Positions 13,411 through 20,424 of a stretch of 22,301 nt of DNA are shown here, in pieces. The stretch's first letter is position 1. Every line of letters starts with the position of its first letter. The stretch lies in assembly GCA_021780625.1 (NCBI GenBank), contig JAJXYI010000424.1, forward strand, positions 1 through 22,301, written 5' to 3'. The stretch comes from a bacterium. GTDB taxonomy: Bacteria; Verrucomicrobiota; Verrucomicrobiae; Opitutales; Opitutaceae. The position numbers were made by a program, and so were the translations under genes. The notes under the pieces are model-generated. The model had not been told where the DNA came from. It saw nothing but the letters and a program-made list of their open reading frames with translations, and did no database searches.

Positions 13411-14294
13411 ACGCGGATCGCCAGGGCCCCATCCCGACCGCCTCGCGCCTCTATGCCTGCCGGGTGTTGCACGAGCGCTTTTCTCCGAAGCGGCATCGGT
13501 TCGCGTACCGGGTCTTCTACCTCGCGCTCGACCTCGATGAGCTCGACGCGCTGGGGCGCCGCCTTCCGTTCTTCTCGGTCAACGCACGCAATCTCTTCTC
13601 GCTTCGCGAGTCGGACTACCTGCCGACCGGAGAACCGCTGTACAACAGTGCGGCGTCCGCGGACCGCGGTTCCTCCGGCGGCGGGGTCTCGCTCAAGCGG
13701 CGCGTGCTCGCGTTCTGCGCGGCGCATGGGGTCGAACTCGGCGACGACGCCCGGGTGACGCTGCTCACGCTTCCGAGGATGTTCGGCTATGCGTTCAATC
13801 CGGTGTCGTTCTATCTCTGCAGCGACGCTTCGGGCGAGAGGCGCTGTGCGATCGCGGAGGTCACGAACACGTACCGCGAGATGAAGGCCTATTTTCTCCC
13901 GCAGGCGCCAAGCCGCGCGGGTTCGCCGGTGTACCGGGCGCGGATGCCGAAGCATTTCTACGTGTCTCCATTCTCGGGCCTCGACGTGGAATTCGACTTC
14001 GAGCTGCGGGAGCCTGGGCGCACGCTGGCGGTGAGGATCGACGATTTCGAGGGCGGGCGCCGGACACTGCACTCGACGCTCACGGGCGAGGCGCATCCGC
14101 TGACCGGGCGTGCGCTCGCGACCAGCCTGTTTCGGTATCCGCTGCTCACGGCGCGTGTCATCGCGCTGATCCACTGGCAGGCCCTTAGGCTGTGGCTGAA
14201 GCGCGTGCCGCATTTTTCAAAGGCATCGCAACCGGAGCTGCAGCGCGACCTGCGGCGTCCGCACTCCTCCATCGCAAAACGAACTCCCGCATGA
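13407..14294 (+). CDS. DUF1365 domain protein
   Basis: This 295-residue protein matches DUF1365 (PF07103) across its length. Early it has HERFSPKRHRFAYRVFYLAL, then LLTLPRMFGYAFNPVSFYLC, EVTNTYREMKAYFLP and KHFYVSPFSGLDVEFDF, ending with a YPLLTARVIALIHWQALRLW block. The biochemical function is not established. Its near-constant pairing with the FAD oxidoreductase before it and the Cfa-like methyltransferase after it implies a step in, or scaffold for, acyl-chain modification. No clear signal peptide is seen; the hydrophobic C-terminal helix may touch the membrane. The start (ATG 13407) overlaps the upstream stop by four bases, and the stop overlaps the Cfa start in the same way. Confidence 0.88.
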   Translation: MNADRQGPIPTASRLYACRVLHERFSPKRHRFAYRVFYLALDLDELDALGRRLPFFSVNARNLFSLRESDYLPTGEPLYNSAASADRGSSGGGVSLKRRVLAFCAAHGVELGDDARVTLLTLPRMFGYAFNPVSFYLCSDASGERRCAIAEVTNTYREMKAYFLPQAPSRAGSPVYRARMPKHFYVSPFSGLDVEFDFELREPGRTLAVRIDDFEGGRRTLHSTLTGEAHPLTGRALATSLFRYPLLTARVIALIHWQALRLWLKRVPHFSKASQPELQRDLRRPHSSIAKRTPA

Positions 14295-15607
14295 ACTCGG
14301 TCTCACGCTCAGACTCCTATCCCGCGGCCGGCGCCTCCGCCGCCGGCGGCCTCTATTCCAAGCTGGTTCTTCGCGCGCTCGAACGCATGCCGGCGGGCCG
14401 GCTGGAGCTCGGCCTGCCGGACGGTTCAGTCCGGGCGTTCGGAGGTCGAACCGATGTTCACTGGCATGAGCGGACGCGGGCTTCCGCGGCGCTGGCGATT
14501 CCGGAGTGGGCGGCGATCGGCGTGCGCCGGGAGTCCTTCTTCGAAAAGTGCGCGCTGTATGGGGATATCGGATTCGCGGAGTCGTACATGGACGGCGACT
14601 GGGAGACGCCGAACGTGGCGGCGGTCATCGCCTGGTTCCTCCTGAACATCGACGATGCGCCCACGCTGTCCGGGTCCCGCGTCGGTGCGGTGGGTCTGAA
14701 CCTGATGCGCGTGGCGAACCGGATCGGCCACCTCCTCCGGCCCAACTCACGTGCGATCGCGGCGCGCAACATCCGGGAGCACTACGACCTCTCGAACGAA
14801 TTCTTCGGCCTGTGGCTTGATCGCTCGATGATGTACTCGTCCGCCCGCTGGGAGCGTCCCGGCCTCACGCTCGACGAGGCGCAGCGGGCGAAGAACGAGG
14901 CGCTCTGCCGCAAGCTCCGGCTCGGCCCCGGCGACCATGTCCTGGAGATCGGCACGGGCTGGGGAGGCTGGAGCATTCACGCGGCGCGCGAGTATGGGTG
15001 CCGCGTCACGAGCCTCACGATTTCGGAGGAGCAGGCGCGACTCGCCAGGCACCGGGTCGAGGAGGCCGGCCTGGGCGACCGGGTCGAGGTGAGGCTCCAG
15101 GACTACCGCGAACTCGGAGCGGACGAGCGCTTCGACAAGCTCGTGTCGATCGAGATGCTCGAAGCCGTCGGGCACCGGTATCTCGACGAGTGGTGCCGCG
15201 TGGCGGCGCGCGTGCTCAAGCCGGAGGGCCTGATGGCGCTTCAGTTCATCACGTGTCCGGATTCGCGATACGACCAGCTCAGGCGCGGCGTGGATTTCAT
15301 CCAGAAGCACGTCTTCCCGGGCTCGCTCCTGCTCTCGGTGAATCGTCTCAATGCACGGCTCTCGAGGCACGGCGGCTTCGTACTGAACAGCCTGGAGGAC
15401 ATGGGCCAGGACTATGCGCACACGCTCGCGGCCTGGCGGGAGCAGTTCAACCGGCGCCTGCCCGAGGTGCGCGCTCTCGGCTTTGACGAGCGATTCGTGC
15501 GGAAGTGGACCTACTATCTCGGCTACTGCGAGGCGGCGTTCGCGCTGCGCAACATCAGCGTGGTGCAGACCGTTCATACGCGGCCCAACAACCTGAGCTT
15601 TGCCTGA
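14291..15607 (+). CDS. Cfa-family SAM-dependent fatty-acyl phospholipid methyltransferase
   Basis: The 438-residue protein is a full-length cyclopropane-fatty-acid-synthase homologue. It has an N-terminal lipid-binding region (about 20-150), REHYDLSNEFFGLWLDRSMM (H165, Y166), SAM motif I VLEIGTGWGG (217-226), SIEMLEAVG with E288, and Y375 in DMGQDYAHTLAAW. The enzyme transfers a methyl group to the double bond of a phospholipid acyl chain. The position of E. coli Cfa Cys139 (a bicarbonate ligand) is Ser184 here (YSSARW). This may favour a methyl-branched rather than a cyclopropane product, as in UfaM-type enzymes; that is inference. ATGA overlap couples it to DUF1365; the next gene starts 10 bases after its stop. 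Whether it makes cyclopropanes or methyl branches cannot be settled from sequence. Confidence 0.85.
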   Translation: MNSVSRSDSYPAAGASAAGGLYSKLVLRALERMPAGRLELGLPDGSVRAFGGRTDVHWHERTRASAALAIPEWAAIGVRRESFFEKCALYGDIGFAESYMDGDWETPNVAAVIAWFLLNIDDAPTLSGSRVGAVGLNLMRVANRIGHLLRPNSRAIAARNIREHYDLSNEFFGLWLDRSMMYSSARWERPGLTLDEAQRAKNEALCRKLRLGPGDHVLEIGTGWGGWSIHAAREYGCRVTSLTISEEQARLARHRVEEAGLGDRVEVRLQDYRELGADERFDKLVSIEMLEAVGHRYLDEWCRVAARVLKPEGLMALQFITCPDSRYDQLRRGVDFIQKHVFPGSLLLSVNRLNARLSRHGGFVLNSLEDMGQDYAHTLAAWREQFNRRLPEVRALGFDERFVRKWTYYLGYCEAAFALRNISVVQTVHTRPNNLSFA

Positions 15608-15617
15608 GGGCGCCGCC

Positions 15618-16022
15618 ATGATCGTCGCACTTCGCACCTTCTTCATCGCGGTGTTCGTCACCATGGTCGCCGTCACGAGCTGGGCTGGCGCACAGGTCGC
15701 GCTGTGGGCGATCCCCGCGTCCGTGGGCGGGCATCCCTGGTTCATCGCGACGCTCTTCGACACGTACTGGGCGTTTTTCACGTTTTACGTGTGGCTCTTC
15801 TACAAGGAACCCTCGTGGGCGGCGCGGCTGCTGTGGTTCGTGGCGATCGTGCTGCTGGGCAACATGGCGATGGCGGCGTACGCACTGGCGGTCCTGTTCC
15901 GCGTGCCGGCGGATGCGGAGCCCTCAGAGGTGCTGCTGCGTGGCCGGCCCGTGAGTTCGTGGGTGCCGGCGGTGCTGATTGTGGCGTTCGGCCTGGTGGC
16001 TGCCGGGGCGGCGGTGTTTTGA
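15618..16022 (+). CDS. Small four-helix membrane protein, DUF1475-like
   Basis: This 134-residue protein is almost entirely hydrophobic, with four predicted helices at about 5-25, 42-62, 70-95 and 112-132. The segment FDTYWAFFTFYVWLFYKEPS, followed by LLWFVAIVLLGNMAMAAYAL, resembles the DUF1475 family (PF07343), found in plants and bacteria and of unknown function. The family match is from memory of the motif and is only moderately secure. Its place between the two Cfa-like genes suggests a membrane subunit or partner for acyl-chain modification. The ATG at 15618 follows the Cfa stop by 10 bases; no Shine-Dalgarno is obvious. The following gene begins 21 bases downstream. Confidence 0.65.
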   Translation: MIVALRTFFIAVFVTMVAVTSWAGAQVALWAIPASVGGHPWFIATLFDTYWAFFTFYVWLFYKEPSWAARLLWFVAIVLLGNMAMAAYALAVLFRVPADAEPSEVLLRGRPVSSWVPAVLIVAFGLVAAGAAVF

Positions 16023-16043
16023 CTCAGCGGGAGGGAACCGGGC

Positions 16044-16850
16044 ATGACGATATTAACTTTGATGTTCACGGCGCTCGCGGTGGCGCTCCCGGCATTCCTG
16101 GTCCTGTTCCTGGTTGCCCGGCGGATTGGGAACTTCGGTATTGTCGACATTGCCTGGGCGGGAGGCTTTGCGCCGGCTGCGGTGTTCTACGGCCTGTGCG
16201 GTGCTGGCTCTACGTCAGGACGCGTGCTGGCGGCTGTGACGGGTGGGCTCTGGAGCCTGCGCCTGGGCGGGTACCTGGCGAAGCGCGTGCTCGGGCACCT
16301 TGGCGTTGAGGACGGACGCTACCGGGAGCTTCGGCGCGAGTGGGCGGGGGCCCTCGACGTCAAGATGGGCGCCTTCTTTGCGTTTCAGGGGCTCCTGTTG
16401 GTCGCGCTCTCGCTGCCGTTTGCGCTCGCGGCATCGAACCCATCCCCCCGCCTGTCCCTCGTGCAGCTGGTCGGAGTGGCCGTGTGGCTTGTGGCGCTCG
16501 CGGGCGAAGCGCTGGCGGACGGCCAGCTTGCGGCCTTCAAGCGCGAGGCGGCGAATGCCGGCCGCGTCTGCGACCGTGGACTGTGGGGGCTCAGCCGGCA
16601 TCCCAACTACTTCTTCGAATGGCTCGTCTGGGTCGGCTTTGCGCTGCTCGCCCTGCCTGCGCGGCATGGCTGGCTCGCCTTCGGGTGTCCGGTCCTGATG
16701 TTCGTGTTTCTCACTCGCGTGACCGGGATCCGGTACACCGAGGAGCAGTTGCTGCGCTCGAAGGGCGAGGCGTACCGGGACTACCAGCGGCGCACGAGTG
16801 CGTTCGTGCCCTGGTTTCCGCGCCGGGCCTCCGGCGGTCCAAACCCGTGA
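16044..16850 (+). CDS. DUF1295 membrane protein (steroid 5-alpha-reductase-like C-terminal fold)
   Basis: This 268-residue integral membrane protein has about seven hydrophobic segments. Near the C-terminus is [22 protein letters not shown], the hallmark of the DUF1295 / steroid 5-alpha-reductase and isoprenylcysteine methyltransferase-like group (PF06966). Other conserved parts are [13 protein letters not shown] near the start and [20 protein letters not shown] near the end. Homologues reduce C=C bonds of lipids using NADPH, or methylate; the activity in bacteria is mostly unknown. Adjacent to two acyl methyltransferases, a role in reducing or isomerising an acyl double bond is plausible. 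An AGGGA run (16031-16035) lies about nine bases before the ATG at 16044. The stop is shared with the GTG start of the next gene (GTGA). Confidence 0.85.
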   Translation: MTILTLMFTALAVALPAFLVLFLVARRIGNFGIVDIAWAGGFAPAAVFYGLCGAGSTSGRVLAAVTGGLWSLRLGGYLAKRVLGHLGVEDGRYRELRREWAGALDVKMGAFFAFQGLLLVALSLPFALAASNPSPRLSLVQLVGVAVWLVALAGEALADGQLAAFKREAANAGRVCDRGLWGLSRHPNYFFEWLVWVGFALLALPARHGWLAFGCPVLMFVFLTRVTGIRYTEEQLLRSKGEAYRDYQRRTSAFVPWFPRRASGGPNP

Positions 16851-17899
16851 ATTTTCCAACCATGATCGACACACTCCTCGAACGAAACCTGCTTCCCGAT
16901 CCTGTGGTCCGCTTCGGCATCCGCCGACTGCTCGCCCAGCGCCTGCGCGAGGAGACGCCGGAGTCCGACGAGGCGCGGTGGAGGCGTCTTGCGGCCTTTG
17001 CCGACGGTCTGCGCTCGATGCCGATCGCGATCAACACGCGCGAGTCGCGGGAGCAGCACTACGAGATGCCGACGGAGTTCTTCCAGCGGGTGTTGGGGCC
17101 GCGCATGAAATACTCGTGCTGCTGGTTCGGCCGTGGCGACGAGGACCTGGCCGAGGGCGAAGAGGCGATGTTGGAGCTCTACGCGGCCCGCGCGCGACTG
17201 GAGGATGACCAGGACGTGCTCGAGCTTGGGTGCGGGTGGGGCTCGCTGACACTCTGGCTTGCGGAGCGATATCCCGCCACGCGGATCACGGGCGTCTCAC
17301 ACTCCCGCACGCAGAAGGAGTACATCGATGCGGAGGCGGTCCGGCGGGGCCTGCGAAACGTCACGATCGTGACCTGCGACATGAACGACTTCGACGCGGA
17401 GGCGGGATCGTTCGACCGGGTGGTGTCGGTGGAGATGTTCGAGCACATGAAGAACTGGCCGCACCTACTGGCGAACGTCGCGCGCTGGCTCCGTCCGGGC
17501 GGGCTGTTCTTCATGCACATCTTCACCCACGCGCGCTATCCGTATCACTTCGTGGACCGTGACGAAAGCGACTGGATGAGCCGGTATTTCTTCACGGGCG
17601 GCATGATGCCCAGCGACGACCTGCTTCAGAATTTCCAGGACGACCTTCGGCTGGTCGAGCACTGGCGGGTGAACGGCCGGCACTACCAGCGCACGGCGGA
17701 ACTGTGGCTGGAGAACATGGACCGGGCGAAGGCGGAGTTGCTGCCTTTGCTGGAATCGACCTATGGCCGGGGACAGGCCACGAAGTGGTGGGCGTACTGG
17801 CGGACCTTCTTCATGTCGTGCGCGGAGCTCTGGGGCTACCGCGACGGCGAGGAATGGCTCGTGAGCCACTATCTGATGCAGGCGCCGGAACGGGCCTGA
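16847..17899 (+). CDS. Second Cfa-like SAM methyltransferase (coclaurine N-methyltransferase-like subfamily)
   Basis: A GTG at 16847 overlaps the previous stop (GTGA) and gives 350 residues; ATG 16862 gives 345 and is an equal alternative. The protein is shorter than the first Cfa homologue and lacks its long N-terminal region. Numbered from ATG 16862 it keeps [10 protein letters not shown] (His66-Tyr67), KYSCCWF with Cys86 at the E. coli Cfa Cys139 position, motif [10 protein letters not shown] (120-128), Glu191 in VEMFEHM and Tyr275. This resembles the Cfa-like proteins related to plant coclaurine N-methyltransferase. The acceptor is unknown; a second methylation of an acyl chain is one option, given that FufM of Rhodopseudomonas is a SAM methylase acting late in furan fatty-acid synthesis. 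It is the last gene of the operon. Confidence 0.83.
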   Translation: MNFPTMIDTLLERNLLPDPVVRFGIRRLLAQRLREETPESDEARWRRLAAFADGLRSMPIAINTRESREQHYEMPTEFFQRVLGPRMKYSCCWFGRGDEDLAEGEEAMLELYAARARLEDDQDVLELGCGWGSLTLWLAERYPATRITGVSHSRTQKEYIDAEAVRRGLRNVTIVTCDMNDFDAEAGSFDRVVSVEMFEHMKNWPHLLANVARWLRPGGLFFMHIFTHARYPYHFVDRDESDWMSRYFFTGGMMPSDDLLQNFQDDLRLVEHWRVNGRHYQRTAELWLENMDRAKAELLPLLESTYGRGQATKWWAYWRTFFMSCAELWGYRDGEEWLVSHYLMQAPERA

Positions 17900-17902
17900 G
17901 CC

Positions 17903-18817
17903 TCAGTGCAGCGTGTGCCCCGCGCGGCGTGACTCGCGGACGATCTGCTCGATGAGTTCCCGGACGAGCGGGTTGGGAAAGCGGCGGCTGGGGGTCACGG
18001 CGTAGAAGTTTTCCGTGATCTCCGGAAGGCTGCGGCGGATGATGAGCTGACCGCTGCGGATCTCGTCGCGCACGACGACTGGAGGCACGAGCGCCAAACC
18101 GGTGCCCGCGGTGGCGAGCAGGCGGAGCATGGACATGTCGTCGACTTCGGCGATGATGCGCGGCCGGATACCTGCGGAGTCGAGCAGACGGTCGAAAGCC
18201 GAGCGCGTGTCGTTCTCGTGGGTGGGCAGGATGAGCGGCACTTCGGCGAGACTTTTGGGAAACTCCAGCCGCCGGGTCTTCCAATCGGGCGTGCCGACGA
18301 GACTGACGGGCTGGCGGTCGAGGAGATGGCTGTGCCACGGGTGTTCGGCGTCGGCCTTCACGGGCTGGTTGGAGAGCACCACGTCGAGCTGGTGGGCGTG
18401 CAGCTGGAGCAGCAGCTCGCGCAGGCTGCCGGAGCGCAGCGTGAGGTCGAGGGTCTTGCCCAGGGCGAGGGCGGGCCGGAGGAACGAGAGCTGGAAGTTG
18501 CGCGAGAGCGTGGCGACGCCGCCGACCCGCAGCACGCGCCGGCCCTCGCGGGGGCGCCCCTGCATCGTCTCGACCAGCTCGTCGCCGGCGCGGCCGATCG
18601 TCTCCGCGTAATCCAGTGCGATGCGCCCCGCCTCCGTGAGCCGGAGCCCGCCGCGGCCGCGCTCGAAGAGGGGGTGCCCCAGGCTGTCCTCGAGCGTGCG
18701 CAGCTGGACGCTCAGGGCGGAGGCCGACACATGGAGCCGCTCGGCGGCGGCCGACAGGCTTCCCTCGCGGGCGATGGCCCTGAAATAGGCCAGGTGGTGA
18801 TAGTTCAGGAAGGCCAT
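17903..18817 (-). CDS. LysR-type transcriptional regulator, divergent from dabBA
   Basis: This 304-residue protein has an N-terminal winged helix-turn-helix (MAFLNYHHLAYFRAIAREGS, then SLSAAAERLHVSASALSVQL, residues about 4-63). A periplasmic-binding-like effector domain follows (about 90-300), the standard LysR layout. The NYHHLAYF opening is typical of the NhaR-like branch. It is divergent from dabB with 88 bases between starts. That suggests it controls the inorganic-carbon transporter, as LysR regulators do in several carbon-concentrating systems; the effector is unknown. Its stop codon lies only three bases from the convergent lipid operon end. An inverted pair TAAC (18834-18837) and GTTA (18854-18857) upstream of its start could be part of its binding site. 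Confidence 0.85.
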   Translation of the reverse strand: MAFLNYHHLAYFRAIAREGSLSAAAERLHVSASALSVQLRTLEDSLGHPLFERGRGGLRLTEAGRIALDYAETIGRAGDELVETMQGRPREGRRVLRVGGVATLSRNFQLSFLRPALALGKTLDLTLRSGSLRELLLQLHAHQLDVVLSNQPVKADAEHPWHSHLLDRQPVSLVGTPDWKTRRLEFPKSLAEVPLILPTHENDTRSAFDRLLDSAGIRPRIIAEVDDMSMLRLLATAGTGLALVPPVVVRDEIRSGQLIIRRSLPEITENFYAVTPSRRFPNPLVRELIEQIVRESRRAGHTLH

Positions 18818-18869
18818 TGCGCCGGATGATGATTAACAAAAAGTGAAAGGAAAGTTAGAAACCATCTAT

Positions 18870-18898
18870 TTGTCTAAAAACGCCGGGGGCGCTAGAAT
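18870..18898 (+). promoter_or_regulatory. Predicted promoter of dabBA, leaderless-like
   Basis: TTGTCT (18870-18875), a 17-base spacer and TAGAAT (18893-18898) form a good promoter. The -10 box ends seven bases before the dabB ATG at 18906, so the transcript would start at or next to the start codon. No Shine-Dalgarno sequence is present. Confidence 0.45.
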
Positions 18899-18905
18899 CC
18901 GGGCG

Positions 18906-20402
18906 ATGAATACGACGATCGAAGTCTCGCTGGCGCTGATTCCGGTGCTCCCGCTGTGCGGGGGGGCCGCCTGCGGCCTGCTGCCGGGGGAGTCCGGCGC
19001 GCGGGTGTCGCGTGCGGCCGCCTGGGCGGTGGCGGTGCTCGCTGCGGTGGCGGCCGGGGCGCTGGCCTTCGGGCCCGCGATTGGATCCGCCGCGGGCGGC
19101 CTGCTGATGCTCGACGGCGTGTCGGCCTCGATGAGCCTGCTGGTGGCCGTGCTCGGCCTGGCGGTGGTGCGGTTTTCGGTGAACACGCTCCGGGGCGACG
19201 CGCAGGCCGGGCGTTTCTGGCGGAACCTGAACCTGTGCCTGGGCCTGACCCAGGTCCTGGTGCTTGCGGGAAGTCTCCCGGTCCTTGCGGTGGGCTGGAT
19301 CGGCAGCAGCCTGGCGCTGCACGGCCTGCTGCTTCATTTCCGCGATCGGGGTGAGGCGAGGCTGGCGGCGTGGACGAAATTCCTGATCAGCCGGACCGGC
19401 GACGCCTGCCTGCTGGCGGGAATCCTGGTGCTGCACGCGGCGGCGGGGACCTGGAGCATCGCGGGGCTCGCAGCCTGGGCCGCGAATTCCCCGGCGCAGG
19501 TGCCGGCTGCGGCCTGCGGTTTGTTTGCGACCTGCGCCCTGCTCAAGTCGGTTCAGGTTCCCTTTCACTCCTGGCTTCCGGACGCCCTCGAGACACCGTC
19601 GTCGGTATCGGCGCTCATGCATGCGGGGGTGGTCAATGCGGGCGGATTTCTGCTGATCCGGCTCAGTCCGGTGTTGGTCGCCGCTCCGTCAGTGCTCGCG
19701 GTGGTGGTGGCGGTGGGCTGCTTCACGGTGCTGTTTGGCTCGGTAGTGCTGGCGGCGCAGACCAGCGTGAAGCGCCGGCTGGCGTATTCGACCGTCGCCC
19801 AGATGGGTTTCATGATGGTCGAGTGCGGCCTGGGCGCATTCGGGCTGGCGCTGCTTCACCTGCTGGCCCACTCGGCGTACAAGGCGCATGCGTTCCTGCG
19901 CTCGGGAACGGCGGCCGGCGAGCCGAGGCCGGGCCTGCCGGTGGTGAAGGCCTGGGCGGTGTTCGCGGGCCTTGCCGTGGCGGCCGCGCTGGTGGCCGCT
20001 GCACGCTGGGGTGCGTCGCTCGCGGGGCTTCCCGACGGACAGGCGGTGTTCGACCTGGTGCTGGGGCTGGGTGTGGCCTATGGCCTCGCGGCCGCGTTCT
20101 CCGCCGGTTTGCGGGGGGGCGCGCTGCTCGTGGCCCTCCTGGGCGTGGCGGTGGCGCAGACCGCCCACGAGGCGGGACTCGCGCTCTGGGCGCTCCCGAC
20201 TGGGTCCGCGGCCGTCGGCGCCTCCGCCGCCGTTGCGTCGGTCACCTTCGCCCTCCTGTTCGCGCTCCAGCTGGTGCTGCCCCACCTGGCGGCGCGTCCC
20301 GCCGGACGGGCGCTGCATGTGCATGCGCTCAACGGCTTCTATCTCGCCGCCTGGACCCGGCGCCTGATGCGGCGGTTTGGTCCCGTGCGCAACGGCGTCT
20401 GA
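18906..20402 (+). CDS. dabB: Inorganic carbon transporter subunit DabB (NuoL-like proton-conducting protein)
   Basis: This 498-residue polytopic protein (about 13-14 helices) belongs to the NuoL/MrpA proton-channel family (PF00361). The segment VPFHSWLPDALETPSSVSAL, then MHAGVVNAGGFLLIRL, and later KRRLAYSTVAQMGFMMVECG, with LLHLLAHSAYKAHAFLRSG, are the conserved channel helices. They are in the form seen in DabB rather than in NADH dehydrogenase. DabB couples cation flux (proton or sodium) to the DabA subunit, which captures CO2 and hydrates it to bicarbonate in the cytosol. The start at ATG 18906 begins with a membrane helix. dabA follows 22 bases later, which decides the subfamily; without it the protein would be called a generic NuoL-like protein. 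Confidence 0.9.
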   Translation: MNTTIEVSLALIPVLPLCGGAACGLLPGESGARVSRAAAWAVAVLAAVAAGALAFGPAIGSAAGGLLMLDGVSASMSLLVAVLGLAVVRFSVNTLRGDAQAGRFWRNLNLCLGLTQVLVLAGSLPVLAVGWIGSSLALHGLLLHFRDRGEARLAAWTKFLISRTGDACLLAGILVLHAAAGTWSIAGLAAWAANSPAQVPAAACGLFATCALLKSVQVPFHSWLPDALETPSSVSALMHAGVVNAGGFLLIRLSPVLVAAPSVLAVVVAVGCFTVLFGSVVLAAQTSVKRRLAYSTVAQMGFMMVECGLGAFGLALLHLLAHSAYKAHAFLRSGTAAGEPRPGLPVVKAWAVFAGLAVAAALVAAARWGASLAGLPDGQAVFDLVLGLGVAYGLAAAFSAGLRGGALLVALLGVAVAQTAHEAGLALWALPTGSAAVGASAAVASVTFALLFALQLVLPHLAARPAGRALHVHALNGFYLAAWTRRLMRRFGPVRNGV

Positions 20403-20424
20403 TCGCTGCACAACCTCATTTACC

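Noticed and set aside
18866..18876. Single TAGACA core (minus strand) at the dabB -35 region, as another CarH-type operator
   Set aside because: There is only one copy, with no partner 11 bp away on either side, so it is most likely chance overlap with the -35 box.
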